From Phocaeicola barnesiae DSM 18169 = JCM 13652 (GTDB taxonomy: Bacteria; Bacteroidota; Bacteroidia; Bacteroidales; Bacteroidaceae), in the NCBI RefSeq assembly GCF_000374585.1, contig NZ_KB894659.1:1-64000 (forward strand): 64,000 nt of DNA. The letters run 5' to 3'. Shown here piece after piece: positions 8,026-17,725 of the stretch. Every line of letters begins with the position of its first letter. Position 1 is the stretch's first letter. The notes under the pieces were generated by a model. The model had not been told where the DNA came from. It saw only the letters and a program-made list of their open reading frames with translations, and searched no databases. The position numbers and the translations under genes were made by a program.

Positions 8026-9009
8026 TTATACGCGTGAAAGAACCGGATTGGCTCCCGAAGTAAGTTTCAGTGCTTCCGGATGTTCTTTGATAAAGGATTC
8101 GATATGACGGATACGTTTCTCTTCCAATATCTCATCAACCGCAATCAGAATACCGGTTTCTTCTACATCGCCGAATCCGTCGTTAATGGCTGTACCGAAC
8201 ATACGCATGGTAGGCGACAAACTCATATAGGCATTCACCAACGGAGGTATGTTATATCCCAGTTTACGGACTTCCGTATTCAGTACCTTATAATCTTCCT
8301 TGAAAGTCGCATTACAGAAAAGCTTTTCCAACACAGCCGGGTCTGCTTCTATCTGCAACGGAACCATCGGAGTAATCAGATTATCCTTGTCCGAAAAATG
8401 TTTCTTCAGGAAATACAGAATCATATCGCGTCCGAAACGGTTGTAGCTGGGATACATCGTCATCTTTCCGAAGAAATACTTGACATTCGGTTTCACCACC
8501 GTCAGAGCGCCAAGACCATCCCACAAGTTATCCAAGGCAAACAAGCCCTTCGAGCCCGCACGGGTAGACTGATATTCCAAGGTAACGAACGAACGTCCCA
8601 GTTCGATGGTAGTCGGAAGATATTCTTTCAGGAATTTTTCAGAGAAATTGAACATGTGAGCCGTAGCCAACATCGGTTTCCCCTCTGCATCAAACTGCAC
8701 TTCATCGCCCAACAGATAACGGTAGCCTCCCAGAATCTCTTCAGCTTCAGGATCCCATACAACCAATTGCTTGTATGGATGCTCCATCACATCGTATTCA
8801 TCGAGGTCCATCGATTTCCCTGTACCTCCTCCCGCTGCACGGAACGCAATCTCACGCAAACGTCCGATTTCCTTCAGTACGTTCGGAGAATCCTGCCAGG
8901 TAACGATATAGATTTCGTTATTACTTTTATTCGTCGACCTCAGCCGCTTGTCTTCTGTCAATTCCGATTTTAGCACTTGTCTATCAATCGGAGCAATTAT
9001 ATCTTCCAT
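8026..9009 (-). CDS. glsB: glycine-lipid N-acyltransferase GlsB (GNAT-type)
   Basis: A 327-residue cytosolic or peripheral membrane acyltransferase of the OlsB/hemolysin-like GNAT family. In Bacteroides GlsB adds a 3-hydroxy fatty acyl group to the amino group of glycine, the first step of glycine-lipid synthesis. Visible features are REIAFRAAGGGTGKSMDLDEYD near residue 52, the conserved IELGRSFVTLEYQ near 135 and ALDNLWDGLG near 160. It begins 23 nt after the glsA stop, in the same operon. The two adjacent genes together provide both acylations, which supports the assignment. The C-terminal extension of about 60 residues is characteristic of this branch. Confidence 0.88.
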   Translation of the reverse strand: MEDIIAPIDRQVLKSELTEDKRLRSTNKSNNEIYIVTWQDSPNVLKEIGRLREIAFRAAGGGTGKSMDLDEYDVMEHPYKQLVVWDPEAEEILGGYRYLLGDEVQFDAEGKPMLATAHMFNFSEKFLKEYLPTTIELGRSFVTLEYQSTRAGSKGLFALDNLWDGLGALTVVKPNVKYFFGKMTMYPSYNRFGRDMILYFLKKHFSDKDNLITPMVPLQIEADPAVLEKLFCNATFKEDYKVLNTEVRKLGYNIPPLVNAYMSLSPTMRMFGTAINDGFGDVEETGILIAVDEILEEKRIRHIESFIKEHPEALKLTSGANPVLSRV

Positions 9010-9032
9010 ACTTATCTTTTAAATCCTCAAAA

Positions 9033-9854
9033 TTAAATCTTATACACCAGTTCGCGTACATAATCGGCCCATTCGGCAGGAGTCTTGGATTTATCGAACG
9101 TCTGCCAAGGAATCGGCTTTCCAATGGTTACCTTGAAGGTCTTGTGACGATTCTTATACATCTCATCCGCCAGATAAAGCATCGCAATGTTGAATTTGAT
9201 ACCCAAGAACTTACAAAGGTTAGCCAAATTGTAGAAGAAATTTGAGTTCCGACCCTCAAAATGGATAGGAACCACCATCCGCTGTGTCTCAACACTTTTG
9301 GTAACGAAAGTTTTTTTCCACGGCAAATCTTTGATAACCCCCTGTTGTCTGCGTGAACAGAGACCGGCGGGGAACATGATGATATGGTCGTCCGACTTGA
9401 ATCCGGCCTCTACCATGCGTGGAAAATCGCGTGACTGGGCACCGGTCTTATTGATAGGAATACATAACGGGGCCAGTCCGTGCAGATTCATCAACAAATC
9501 ATTCACCAGATATTTGATACGCCCGTTATAGTGGGTTCCAAGCACATACCCTAACGCTATTCCATCCTGACCGCCCAACGGGTGATTGGAAACAAAGGTA
9601 CACAAGCCCTCTTGAGGCAAATTCTCCAGACCGTTTACCTCCAGCTTCACATCAAGATAATCCATACATGCCTTCAGAAAATCGACTCCCGTCTTATCGG
9701 AAACGCCCTTCAGAAAACTGTTGATTTCATCCTGATGCACAATACGTTTCAAATATGACACGACGAACCGGGGAATCCGTTTGGCCTTTTTCCCCGCCTT
9801 TTCCCGAAGGACCTTGTCTATGTCAATTAAAAAAATCGAATTGTCTGCCATCAC
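9033..9854 (-). CDS. glsA: glycine-lipid O-acyltransferase GlsA (PlsC-like)
   Basis: A 273-residue lysophospholipid-acyltransferase-like protein. GlsA adds the second acyl chain to the hydroxyl of N-acyl glycine. The acyltransferase motif appears as NHPLGGQDG near residue 91, with His and Asp separated by five residues rather than the common four, as is usual in OlsA/GlsA-type enzymes. Later motifs are FPAGLCSRR near 163 and VPIHFEG near 195. The start is one of two adjacent ATGs (9854 or 9851), close to a promoter at 9875-9882. First gene of the glsA-glsB operon, divergent from the dcw cluster. Confidence 0.87.
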   Translation of the reverse strand: MMADNSIFLIDIDKVLREKAGKKAKRIPRFVVSYLKRIVHQDEINSFLKGVSDKTGVDFLKACMDYLDVKLEVNGLENLPQEGLCTFVSNHPLGGQDGIALGYVLGTHYNGRIKYLVNDLLMNLHGLAPLCIPINKTGAQSRDFPRMVEAGFKSDDHIIMFPAGLCSRRQQGVIKDLPWKKTFVTKSVETQRMVVPIHFEGRNSNFFYNLANLCKFLGIKFNIAMLYLADEMYKNRHKTFKVTIGKPIPWQTFDKSKTPAEWADYVRELVYKI

Positions 9855-9874
9855 TTCATATTAGGTTTTCTTTG

Positions 9875-9882
9875 CAAAAGTA
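9875..9882 (-). promoter_or_regulatory. -7 element of glsA
   Basis: Minus-strand TACTTTTG fits TAnnTTTG and lies about 20 bp before the glsA start. Its expected -33 position falls in the first 22-bp repeat unit (9893-9914), where no TTTG is present. Confidence 0.6.
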
Positions 9883-9892
9883 ACTTATCTTT

Positions 9893-9980
9893 TGAAAAAT
9901 TACTCATTCACGACTGAAAAATTACTCATTCACGACCAAAAAATACACTTTTCAGACCTAAAAAACTGATAAATGATGAC
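9893..9980. repeat. four tandem 22-bp units (two exact, two degenerate)
   Basis: Units begin at 9893, 9915, 9937 and 9959. The first two are identical (TGAAAAATTACTCATTCACG then AC); the third and fourth keep the A-run start and an ending in GACC or GAC. Two helical turns per unit puts each on the same face of the DNA. Location between divergent promoters suggests a regulator-binding array. Confidence 0.75.
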
Positions 9981-10010
9981 AATTACGGGCATTTCTTGCA
10001 CACGTCTGTA

Positions 10011-10018
10011 TACTTTTG
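10011..10018 (+). promoter_or_regulatory. -7 element upstream of rsmH / dcw cluster
   Basis: TACTTTTG fits TAnnTTTG. The -33 region is weak. It would give a leader of about 180 nt before rsmH, long for this group. Confidence 0.5.
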
Positions 10019-10205
10019 TGTATTATCACAAGGGGCAAAACCATTCAAATGGAAAAACAGCCGAATAAAGGGTCCGCCAATCAACAACCTGTTGATAACT
10101 TCTCGGAAAATAATTGCTTGAACATAGTGGCTGTTTTTACGGAATTGTCTAATTTTACACCTTGATATATTATAAAAAGAAATTTTACAAAAACTGTCAA
10201 GAAAA

Positions 10206-11120
10206 ATGAACGAAGCAGAACAGACATACCACGTCCCCGTACTCCTGCATGAAAGCATCGAGGGTATGCACATACAGCCAGGGGGGACTTATGTAGACGT
10301 TACATTCGGAGGAGGGGGACACTCAAAAGGAATCTTGAGCGCCATGGACGCCACAGGCAGACTGTTCAGTTTCGACCAGGACCAGGATGCCGAGCGCAAC
10401 ATCGTGGACGACAAACGGTTCACATTCGTCCGGAGCAATTTCCGCTACCTGCATAACTTCCTGCGATATTATGGGGTAGACCAAGTGGATGCCATTCTGG
10501 CCGACCTGGGTGTTTCTTCCCACCATTTCGACGACTCGGAGCGGGGCTTTTCTTTCCGGTTCGACGGACAGCTGGACATGCGCATGAACAAACGGGCAGG
10601 AATGACGGCCGCAGACATCGTAAACACTTACGACGAAGAACGGTTGGCAGACATTTTCTACCTATACGGAGAGCTGAAGAACAGCCGCAAACTGGCTGCT
10701 GTACTAGTAAAAGCCCGTATGCAACAGAAAATAGCTACCATCGGCGACTTCCTGGAAATCATCAAGCCCCTGTTCGGAAAAGAACGGGAAAAGAAAGAAC
10801 TCGCCAAAGTATTCCAGGCACTCCGCATAGAGGTGAATCAGGAAATGGAAGCGCTGAAAGAAATGTTGTATGCGGCTACCGAAGCTTTGAGACCGGGAGG
10901 CAGACTCGTTATCATCACCTATCATTCCCTGGAAGACCGGATGGTAAAGAACGTCATGAAGACCGGAAACGTGGAAGGGAAAGCCGAAAAAGATTTCTTC
11001 GGCAACATACAGACACCTTTCAAACTGGTAAACAACAAAGTGATTGTACCTTCTGAAGAAGAGATTACCCGTAACCCACGCTCCAGAAGCGCTAAATTAC
11101 GTATTGCAGAAAAGAAATAA
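10206..11120 (+). CDS. rsmH: 16S rRNA (cytosine(1402)-N(4))-methyltransferase RsmH
   Basis: A 304-residue SAM-dependent methyltransferase (formerly MraW) that modifies C1402 of 16S rRNA. It has the usual N-terminal HVPVLLHE, the SAM-binding VTFGGGGHSKGIL near residue 30 and ADLGVSSHHFDDSERGFSF near 100, with the C-terminal NPRSRSAKLR. Normal length. First gene of the dcw cluster here; the ftsL-like gene follows after 14 nt. Confidence 0.97.
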   Translation: MNEAEQTYHVPVLLHESIEGMHIQPGGTYVDVTFGGGGHSKGILSAMDATGRLFSFDQDQDAERNIVDDKRFTFVRSNFRYLHNFLRYYGVDQVDAILADLGVSSHHFDDSERGFSFRFDGQLDMRMNKRAGMTAADIVNTYDEERLADIFYLYGELKNSRKLAAVLVKARMQQKIATIGDFLEIIKPLFGKEREKKELAKVFQALRIEVNQEMEALKEMLYAATEALRPGGRLVIITYHSLEDRMVKNVMKTGNVEGKAEKDFFGNIQTPFKLVNNKVIVPSEEEITRNPRSRSAKLRIAEKK

Positions 11121-11134
11121 AAAACACGAAAGGC

Positions 11135-11488
11135 ATGGAACAACCGAACAACAAACAGAAAGAAGCATCGCACATCAGCCTCCGGAGTATACTCGGAGGA
11201 GAAATCCTGGTGCACAGTTTCCTGCGGAGACAAGTGTATCTGCTCATCCTGATTGTGATACTGACCATTCTATACATAGACAACCGCTATTCCAGCCAGC
11301 AGGAACTGATTGAAATAGACCGGCTGAAGAAGGAACTGACAGACATCAAATATGATGCCTTGACCATTTCATCAGAACTGACGGAAAAAAGCCGGCAGTC
11401 ACGCATCGAAGAATATATTTCGGCCGAGGGCAGACAACTGCAAACAGCAGCTACCCCACCCTTTTTAATCAAGGAAGAAGAAGAATAA
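11135..11488 (+). CDS. ftsL: FtsL-like cell division protein
   Basis: A 117-residue bitopic membrane protein: cytoplasmic N-terminus of about 35 residues, one transmembrane segment (VYLLILIVILTILYI, about 34-50), then a coiled-coil (about 55-95, SSQQELIEIDRLKKELTDIK). This topology and its place between rsmH and ftsI identify it as the Bacteroidetes FtsL-like protein, a scaffold of the septal FtsQLB complex. Sequence similarity to proteobacterial FtsL is low, so the symbol rests mainly on synteny. It ends in a short acidic tail, 10 nt before the PBP gene. Confidence 0.85.
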   Translation: MEQPNNKQKEASHISLRSILGGEILVHSFLRRQVYLLILIVILTILYIDNRYSSQQELIEIDRLKKELTDIKYDALTISSELTEKSRQSRIEEYISAEGRQLQTAATPPFLIKEEEE

Positions 11489-11498
11489 AAGTACAACT

Positions 11499-13622
11499 AT
11501 GGCACCGGGACAAAAAGACATATTACCACGTTTTACCATCATTCTGTTCGTAATGGCACTGATGGCTATTGCAGTCATCGCAAAAGCAGGATTCATTATG
11601 TTCGCAGAACGAGGGTATTGGGAGGAAGTAGCCGACCGCTTCGTCAAAGAAAACGTAGTGGTACACCCGAACCGGGGGAATATCATTTCCTCGGACGGAA
11701 AACTGATGGCCAGCAGTCTTCCGGAATATAAGATTTACATGGACTTCCTGGCTGGAGGGAAAGAAAAAGACAGCCTACTGATGGCACACCTGACTGAAAT
11801 ATGCGAAGGATTACACCAGATTCTTCCGGACAGAAGTGCTGAAGCTTTCCGGAAACATATCCTGCAAGGGCGCCGGGAAAAAAGCCGCAATTACCTGCTC
11901 TACCCGAAACGAATCTCTTACATCGAATATAAGCAGGTCAAAGAATTACCCGTATTCAACCTGAGCAAGTATAAGGGAGGCTTCCACGAACTGGCTTTCA
12001 ACCAGCGCAAAAAACCGTTCGGTTCATTAGCCATGCGAACATTGGGAGACATGTATCCGGATATGGCTCAAGGGGCAAAAAACGGTCTGGAACTGACTTA
12101 CGATTCCATTCTGCGCGGTACGGACGGTATCACACACCGCCAGAAAGTGATGAACAAGTACCTGAATATCGTAGACAAACCGGCAGTAGACGGTTATGAT
12201 ATCATTACGACCATCGATGTAGGTATCCAGGATATCGCGGAAAAAGCATTGGTGGACCAATTGAAGAACCTGAATGCCGTGTGGGGAGTTGCCATCGTCA
12301 TGGATGTAGCTACCGGTGATGTGAAAGCCAACGTGAACATGACCCGGGGAGGCGACGGCAATTATTACGAAATGAAGAATCTGGCTGTAAGTAACCTGAT
12401 GGAACCGGGTTCTACCTTCAAGACAGCTTCTATCATGGTAGCCTTGGAAGACAAATACATCACACCCGATTACGAAGTAGACACCCAGAGCGGTATCGTC
12501 AACATGCACGGCAGCTGGATGAGAGACTGGAACTGGCACCGGGGCGGCTATGGGAAAATTGATGTCACCCGGATTCTGGAGGTATCTTCAAATGTAGGTG
12601 TATCCAGCATCATCGACAAGTTCTATCGGGACAATCCGCAGAAATTCGTCGACGGTCTACGGCGTATGAGCATCGACAAGCCTCTGAACCTAGGATTCGT
12701 AGGAGAAGCCAGTCCACGCATTCTCGGCCCGAAAGAGCGTTATTTTGCCAAGACTACCCTGCCATGGATGAGTATCGGATATGAAACACAGATACCACCC
12801 ATCTACATTCTGAACTTCTACAACGCCATTGCCAATAATGGGGTCATGGTAAAGCCGAAGTTCGTAAAAGCCATTGCCAAGGACGGGGACATTGTAGAAG
12901 AATATCCTACCGAGGTCGTGAATCCGAAAATCTGTTCGGACACCACCCTGACCCAGATACGAACAATCTTGCAGAAAGTGGTATCCGAAGGATTGGCCAA
13001 ACCTGCAGGAAGCAAACAATTCAATGTATCCGGGAAAACAGGAACCGCACAGATTTCACAAGGAGCCGCCGGCTATAAGAGCGGAGGTGTGAAATATATG
13101 GTCAGTTTCTGTGGATATTTCCCTTCGGAAGCTCCGAAATACAGCTGTCTGGTTCAGATTGAAATACCTCACGGTCCTGCATCCGGAGGTCTACAGGCCG
13201 GTAGCGTGTTCAGCCGCATCGCCGAACGGGTCTATGCAAAGCACCTGTACCGTGACCTGGCACATGCCAAAGATTCGACGGCCATTCTGGTGCCCGACAT
13301 CAAGAACGGTGACATCAAAGAAGCGGCCTACGTACTGCAGGCATTGAACGTAAGCAACAACGGAAGTTCCCTGAAAGGCGAAGGCCCCATCTGGGGGAAA
13401 GCACAGACTTCTGCCAACTATGCAACCTTCGAAAAGGTAAAGAAAAGCAAAAGTCTGATTCCGAATGTACGAGGAATGGGAGCCAAGGATGCAGTCTACC
13501 TGCTGGAAAGTATGGGACTGAAAGTACATCTGACTGGAGTAGGCCGGGTAACTGCCCAAAACATGACTCCGGGCTCTTCATTCAAGAAAGGACAAACCAT
13601 AACATTGACACTTAACCATTGA
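11499..13622 (+). CDS. ftsI: septal class B penicillin-binding protein with PASTA domain
   Basis: A 707-residue D,D-transpeptidase that cross-links septal peptidoglycan in the periplasm with FtsW. One transmembrane segment lies at about 10-32, then a PBP dimerisation domain. Transpeptidase motifs are STFK near residue 304 (active Ser), SSN near 362 and KTGT near 511. A C-terminal PASTA domain occupies about 645-707 ([20 protein letters not shown]), with a possible degenerate one before it. PASTA domains are absent from E. coli FtsI but usual in Bacteroidetes. Tightly spaced in the dcw operon, with murE 7 nt downstream. Confidence 0.95.
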   Translation: MAPGQKDILPRFTIILFVMALMAIAVIAKAGFIMFAERGYWEEVADRFVKENVVVHPNRGNIISSDGKLMASSLPEYKIYMDFLAGGKEKDSLLMAHLTEICEGLHQILPDRSAEAFRKHILQGRREKSRNYLLYPKRISYIEYKQVKELPVFNLSKYKGGFHELAFNQRKKPFGSLAMRTLGDMYPDMAQGAKNGLELTYDSILRGTDGITHRQKVMNKYLNIVDKPAVDGYDIITTIDVGIQDIAEKALVDQLKNLNAVWGVAIVMDVATGDVKANVNMTRGGDGNYYEMKNLAVSNLMEPGSTFKTASIMVALEDKYITPDYEVDTQSGIVNMHGSWMRDWNWHRGGYGKIDVTRILEVSSNVGVSSIIDKFYRDNPQKFVDGLRRMSIDKPLNLGFVGEASPRILGPKERYFAKTTLPWMSIGYETQIPPIYILNFYNAIANNGVMVKPKFVKAIAKDGDIVEEYPTEVVNPKICSDTTLTQIRTILQKVVSEGLAKPAGSKQFNVSGKTGTAQISQGAAGYKSGGVKYMVSFCGYFPSEAPKYSCLVQIEIPHGPASGGLQAGSVFSRIAERVYAKHLYRDLAHAKDSTAILVPDIKNGDIKEAAYVLQALNVSNNGSSLKGEGPIWGKAQTSANYATFEKVKKSKSLIPNVRGMGAKDAVYLLESMGLKVHLTGVGRVTAQNMTPGSSFKKGQTITLTLNH

Positions 13623-13629
13623 TATAGAT

Positions 13630-15087
13630 ATGAAACTGGAGATTATTCTCAAGAACATCAAGACCTGTTCAATTACAGGTAACCAAGAACTGGAAATAAC
13701 CGGTATCAACATAGACTCACGCCTCATCGAAAAAGGACACCTTTTCGTTGCGGTAAAAGGGACACAAACCGATGGTCATACCTACATTGGGAAAGCCATT
13801 GAGAAAGGTGCAGCAGCGATTGTCTGCGAGACATTGCCGGAAACACTGCATCCGGAAGTAACCTACATCCAGGTTACCGACACTGAAGATGCGGTAGGAA
13901 GACTGGCCACCAACTATTATGGAGACCCGACATCCAAATTAGATCTGGTAGGAGTAACCGGTACTAACGGGAAAACGACTGTCGCCACCTTATTATATAA
14001 TATGTTCCGTCAGTTCGGTTACAAAGTAGGACTGATTTCGACCGTATGCAATTACATCGACGGAGAAGCTATTCCAACCGACCATACGACCCCTGACCCG
14101 ATCACCCTGAACAAGCTATTGGGAAGAATGGCGGACGAAGGCTGCAAATATGCTTTTATGGAGGTCAGTTCGCATGCGGTGGCACAGAAACGTATCGGCG
14201 GATTGAAATTTGCCGGCGGTATCTTCACCAACATCACCCGCGATCATCTGGATTACCACAAGACTTTTGAGAATTATCTCAAGGCAAAGAAAGCATTCTT
14301 TGACAATCTGCCCAAAACAGCTTTTGCGCTGACCAACGAGGATGATAAGAACGGTATGGTTATGGTACAAAACACCAAAGCGAAAACAGCAACCTACTCT
14401 CTGCGTACCCTGGCCGATTTCAAGGGGAAAGTACTGGAAGACGGATTCGAAGGGATGTTGCTGGATATCAACAACCGCGAAGTGAATGTACAGTTCATCG
14501 GCCGGTTCAACGCCTCCAACCTTCTGGCTGTGTATGGAGCCGCTTGTCTGCTGGGTAAACAACCGGAAGAAGTACTGCTGATTCTAAGTACCCTACGCCC
14601 GGTATCAGGCCGTTTCGATGCCATCCGCTCTCCGAAAGGCTATACGGCCATCGTAGATTATGCCCACACACCGGACGCATTGGTCAATGTCTTGGAAGCT
14701 ATCCACGAAGTACTTCGTGGCAGAGGACAGGTAATCACCGTAGTAGGTGCCGGCGGTAACCGGGACAAAGGGAAACGACCGCTGATGGCACAGGAATCTG
14801 TCAAACGAAGCGACAAGGTTATCATCACTTCCGATAACCCACGCTTTGAAGAGCCTCAGGATATCATCAACGATATGCTGGCCGGATTGACCGATACAGA
14901 CATGCAGAAAGTAATCTCCATCGCCGACCGAAAAGAAGCCATCCGCACCGCCTGTATGTTGGCTCAACGGGGGGATGTCATCCTGATAGCCGGAAAAGGC
15001 CACGAGAACTACCAGGAAATCAAAGGGGTGAAACACCATTTTGATGACAAGGAAATAGTAAAGGATATTTTTGAAAAGGAACATTAA
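13630..15087 (+). CDS. murE: UDP-MurNAc-L-Ala-D-Glu:meso-diaminopimelate ligase MurE
   Basis: A 485-residue cytosolic Mur ligase that adds the third residue of the peptidoglycan stem peptide. The ATP-binding motif [10 protein letters not shown] lies near residue 110. The sequence DNPRFEEP near 402 contains the DNPR signature of enzymes that use meso-diaminopimelate rather than lysine, in agreement with Gram-negative peptidoglycan. All three Mur domains are present. No murF follows: in this group it lies elsewhere. Confidence 0.97.
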   Translation: MKLEIILKNIKTCSITGNQELEITGINIDSRLIEKGHLFVAVKGTQTDGHTYIGKAIEKGAAAIVCETLPETLHPEVTYIQVTDTEDAVGRLATNYYGDPTSKLDLVGVTGTNGKTTVATLLYNMFRQFGYKVGLISTVCNYIDGEAIPTDHTTPDPITLNKLLGRMADEGCKYAFMEVSSHAVAQKRIGGLKFAGGIFTNITRDHLDYHKTFENYLKAKKAFFDNLPKTAFALTNEDDKNGMVMVQNTKAKTATYSLRTLADFKGKVLEDGFEGMLLDINNREVNVQFIGRFNASNLLAVYGAACLLGKQPEEVLLILSTLRPVSGRFDAIRSPKGYTAIVDYAHTPDALVNVLEAIHEVLRGRGQVITVVGAGGNRDKGKRPLMAQESVKRSDKVIITSDNPRFEEPQDIINDMLAGLTDTDMQKVISIADRKEAIRTACMLAQRGDVILIAGKGHENYQEIKGVKHHFDDKEIVKDIFEKEH

Positions 15088-15099
15088 TCTGATAAGACA

Positions 15100-16368
15100 A
15101 TGTTATACTATCTGTTCAATTATTTAGAGCAATTTGATTTCCCGGGAGCGCGGATGTTCGGTTATGTATCGTTCCGAGCGCTGATGGCGGTCATCTTGTC
15201 CCTGCTGATATCATCGATTTTCGGTGAATACTTCATCAACCTGTTAAAGCGAAAGCAGATTACAGAAACACAGCGGGATGCCTCCATTGACCCTTTCAAT
15301 GTCAACAAGGTAGGTGTTCCGACGATGGGAGGTATCATCATCATTGTAGCCATTTTGATACCGTGTCTGCTGTTGGGTAAACTGCACAATATCTATATGA
15401 TTCTGATGCTGATAACGACAGTCTGGCTAGGCACCCTAGGTTTTCTGGACGATTACATCAAAGTATTCCGGAAAGACAAAGAAGGACTGCACGGAAAATT
15501 CAAGATTATCGGTCAGGTGGGCTTAGGATTCATCGTCGGTATGACTTTGTACCTGAGTCCGGATGTCGTCATCCGCGAGAACGTCGAAATACAGAAAAAC
15601 GGTGAGATTGTCAATGTCATCCATAAGACAGACAATCAGAAATCGACAAAGACCACCATACCGTTCTTCAAGAACAACAACCTGGATTATGCCGACATCG
15701 TAGGCTTCATGGGAGACCATGCCCAGACAGCCGGATGGATTGTCTTTGTACTGATTACCATCTTTGTCGTTACAGCTGTATCGAACGGAGCCAACCTGAA
15801 CGACGGAATGGATGGAATGACCGCGGGAAATTCAGCCATCATCGGGGTTACACTCGGTATTCTGGCTTATGTATCCAGCCACATTGAGTATGCAGGTTAT
15901 CTGAATATCATGTACATCCCCGGAAGCGAGGAACTGGTTATCTTCATCTGTGCCTTCATTGGAGCCCTGATCGGTTTCCTGTGGTACAATGCATTCCCGG
16001 CACAGGTATTCATGGGAGATACCGGCAGTCTGACTATCGGTGGTATCATTGCCGTGTTTGCCATCATCATCCACAAGGAACTGCTGATTCCGATTCTCTG
16101 TGGAGTATTCCTGGTAGAGAACCTGTCAGTAATCCTGCAAGTGAAATATTTCCAGTCCGGAAAGAAGAAAGGGCTGAAACGGCGCGTATTCAAACGTGCG
16201 CCGATTCATGACCACTTCCGGACTACAATGGCCCAACTCGACCCGAGCTGTACGTACTTGTTCACACGCCCTAACAGCGTATTTCATGAATCGAAGATTA
16301 CCGTCCGCTTTTGGATTGTAACCATCGTATTAGCTGCAATAACTATTATAACGTTAAAGATAAGATAA
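15100..16368 (+). CDS. mraY: phospho-MurNAc-pentapeptide transferase MraY
   Basis: A 422-residue polytopic enzyme that transfers phospho-MurNAc-pentapeptide to undecaprenyl phosphate, forming lipid I. Signatures are VGVPTMGGIIII near residue 72, LDDYIKVFRKDKEGLHGKF near 115, the metal-binding NLNDGMDGM near 230, and FMGDTGSLTIGG near 305, with the cytosolic APIHDHF near 367. It is about 60 residues longer than E. coli MraY owing to a charged insertion around 150-195 (VEIQKNGEIVNVIHKTDNQK), typical of Bacteroidetes. It starts 12 nt after murE. Confidence 0.97.
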   Translation: MLYYLFNYLEQFDFPGARMFGYVSFRALMAVILSLLISSIFGEYFINLLKRKQITETQRDASIDPFNVNKVGVPTMGGIIIIVAILIPCLLLGKLHNIYMILMLITTVWLGTLGFLDDYIKVFRKDKEGLHGKFKIIGQVGLGFIVGMTLYLSPDVVIRENVEIQKNGEIVNVIHKTDNQKSTKTTIPFFKNNNLDYADIVGFMGDHAQTAGWIVFVLITIFVVTAVSNGANLNDGMDGMTAGNSAIIGVTLGILAYVSSHIEYAGYLNIMYIPGSEELVIFICAFIGALIGFLWYNAFPAQVFMGDTGSLTIGGIIAVFAIIIHKELLIPILCGVFLVENLSVILQVKYFQSGKKKGLKRRVFKRAPIHDHFRTTMAQLDPSCTYLFTRPNSVFHESKITVRFWIVTIVLAAITIITLKIR

Positions 16369-16374
16369 AAAGCC

Positions 16375-17709
16375 ATGGCAAAAAGAATTGTCATCTTAGG
16401 AGCCGGTGAAAGCGGCGCGGGAGCTGCCGTACTGGCACAGAAACAAGGATTCGATACCTTTGTTTCAGACATGTCCCAAATTAAGGACAAATACAAGAAC
16501 ATGCTGAATGAGAGAGGCATCCAGTGGGAAGAAGGGAAACATACCGAAGAGCTGATTCTGAATGCGGACGAAATCATCAAAAGCCCGGGTATCCCCAACG
16601 ATGCTCCAATGATTCTGAAACTGAAAGCACAAGGTACACCGATTATTTCGGAAATCGAATTTGCCGGACGGTATACCAATGCCAAAATGATTTGTATCAC
16701 AGGTAGTAACGGTAAGACGACAACTACCTCACTGATTTACCATATCTTCAAGAAAGCCGGTCTGAATGTGGGACTGGCAGGAAACATCGGTCAAAGTCTG
16801 GCTTATCAGGTAGCGGAATGCAATTATGACTACTATGTCATTGAGCTGAGCAGTTTCCAACTGGACAACATGTACAAGTTCCATGCAAACATTGCCGTAT
16901 TGATGAACATCACGCCAGACCATCTGGACCGCTATAATTACGAACTACAGAACTATGTAGATGCAAAGTTCCGTATCATCCAAAACCAGACAAACGAAGA
17001 TGCCTTCATCTTCTGGAACGATGACCCGGTCATTCAGCGTGAACTCCATAAATACGGTATACACGGACAATATTACCCATTTGCCGAGAAGAAAGAGGAA
17101 GGCGCGGCTGCTTTCGTTGAACAGAATAAGGTGTACTTCACCCGCCCCATAGCCTTCAACATGGAGCAGGAAGAACTGGCATTGACCGGGACCCACAACC
17201 TGTTCAACTCCATGGCTGCCGGTATTTCTGCCAACATCGCCGGTATCCGGAACGAATGTATCCGGGAAGCTTTGAGCGATTTTAAAGGCGTGGAACATCG
17301 TCTGGAAAAAGTAGCCCGCGTACGTGGAGTGGAATACATCAACGATTCCAAAGCTACGAATGTCAACTCCTGCTGGTATGCCTTGCAAAGCATGAAGACA
17401 AAAACAGTACTGATTTTGGGAGGAAAAGACAAAGGAAACGATTATAACGAAATCGCCCAACTGGTGAAAGAAAAATGTTCCGGTCTGATATTCCTGGGTC
17501 TGCACAACGAAAAGCTTCATGCCTTCTTTGATAGCTTCGGCTTACCGATTGTAGATGTACAGAGCATGCAGGATGCGGTAAATGCAGCCTATCAGATGGC
17601 CCAGAAGGGTGAAACAGTCCTGCTGAGTCCTTGCTGTGCCAGCTTCGACCTGTTCAAAAGCTACGAGGACCGTGGTGATCAATTCAAAGCATGTGTAAAC
17701 AAACTATAA
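16375..17709 (+). CDS. murD: UDP-MurNAc-L-alanine:D-glutamate ligase MurD
   Basis: A 444-residue Mur ligase adding D-glutamate to UDP-MurNAc-L-Ala. It has a Rossmann-like N-terminus (RIVILGAGESGAGAAVLA), the P-loop ITGSNGKTTTTSL near residue 108, the conserved NITPDHLDRY near 180, and C-terminal NDSKATNVNSCWYAL near 323. Length and motifs are normal. It follows mraY by 6 nt. Confidence 0.97.
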   Translation: MAKRIVILGAGESGAGAAVLAQKQGFDTFVSDMSQIKDKYKNMLNERGIQWEEGKHTEELILNADEIIKSPGIPNDAPMILKLKAQGTPIISEIEFAGRYTNAKMICITGSNGKTTTTSLIYHIFKKAGLNVGLAGNIGQSLAYQVAECNYDYYVIELSSFQLDNMYKFHANIAVLMNITPDHLDRYNYELQNYVDAKFRIIQNQTNEDAFIFWNDDPVIQRELHKYGIHGQYYPFAEKKEEGAAAFVEQNKVYFTRPIAFNMEQEELALTGTHNLFNSMAAGISANIAGIRNECIREALSDFKGVEHRLEKVARVRGVEYINDSKATNVNSCWYALQSMKTKTVLILGGKDKGNDYNEIAQLVKEKCSGLIFLGLHNEKLHAFFDSFGLPIVDVQSMQDAVNAAYQMAQKGETVLLSPCCASFDLFKSYEDRGDQFKACVNKL

Positions 17710-17725
17710 ATCAAAATACCCAAAG

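Larger units (their letters stand above)
9855..10205. other. divergent intergenic region glsA/rsmH
   Basis: These 351 bp hold the glsA promoter, four 22-bp tandem units (9893-9980) and the rsmH-side -7 element. A 38-codon ORF (10049-10165, MEKQPNKGSA...) sits in the rsmH leader and is probably not a gene. There is no space for mraZ, which commonly begins this cluster. Confidence 0.8.

Noticed and set aside
8080-8973. 297-residue plus-strand open frame opposite glsB
   Set aside because: Antisense to a well-supported gene, with no signal, motif or promoter of its own.
9893-9980. 22-bp tandem repeats as a CRISPR array
   Set aside because: The units are directly adjacent without spacers and two of four are degenerate; no cas genes are present.
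10049-10165. 38-codon ORF in the leader of rsmH
   Set aside because: No hydrophobic or conserved pattern and no overlap with rsmH; attenuation by it cannot be supported.
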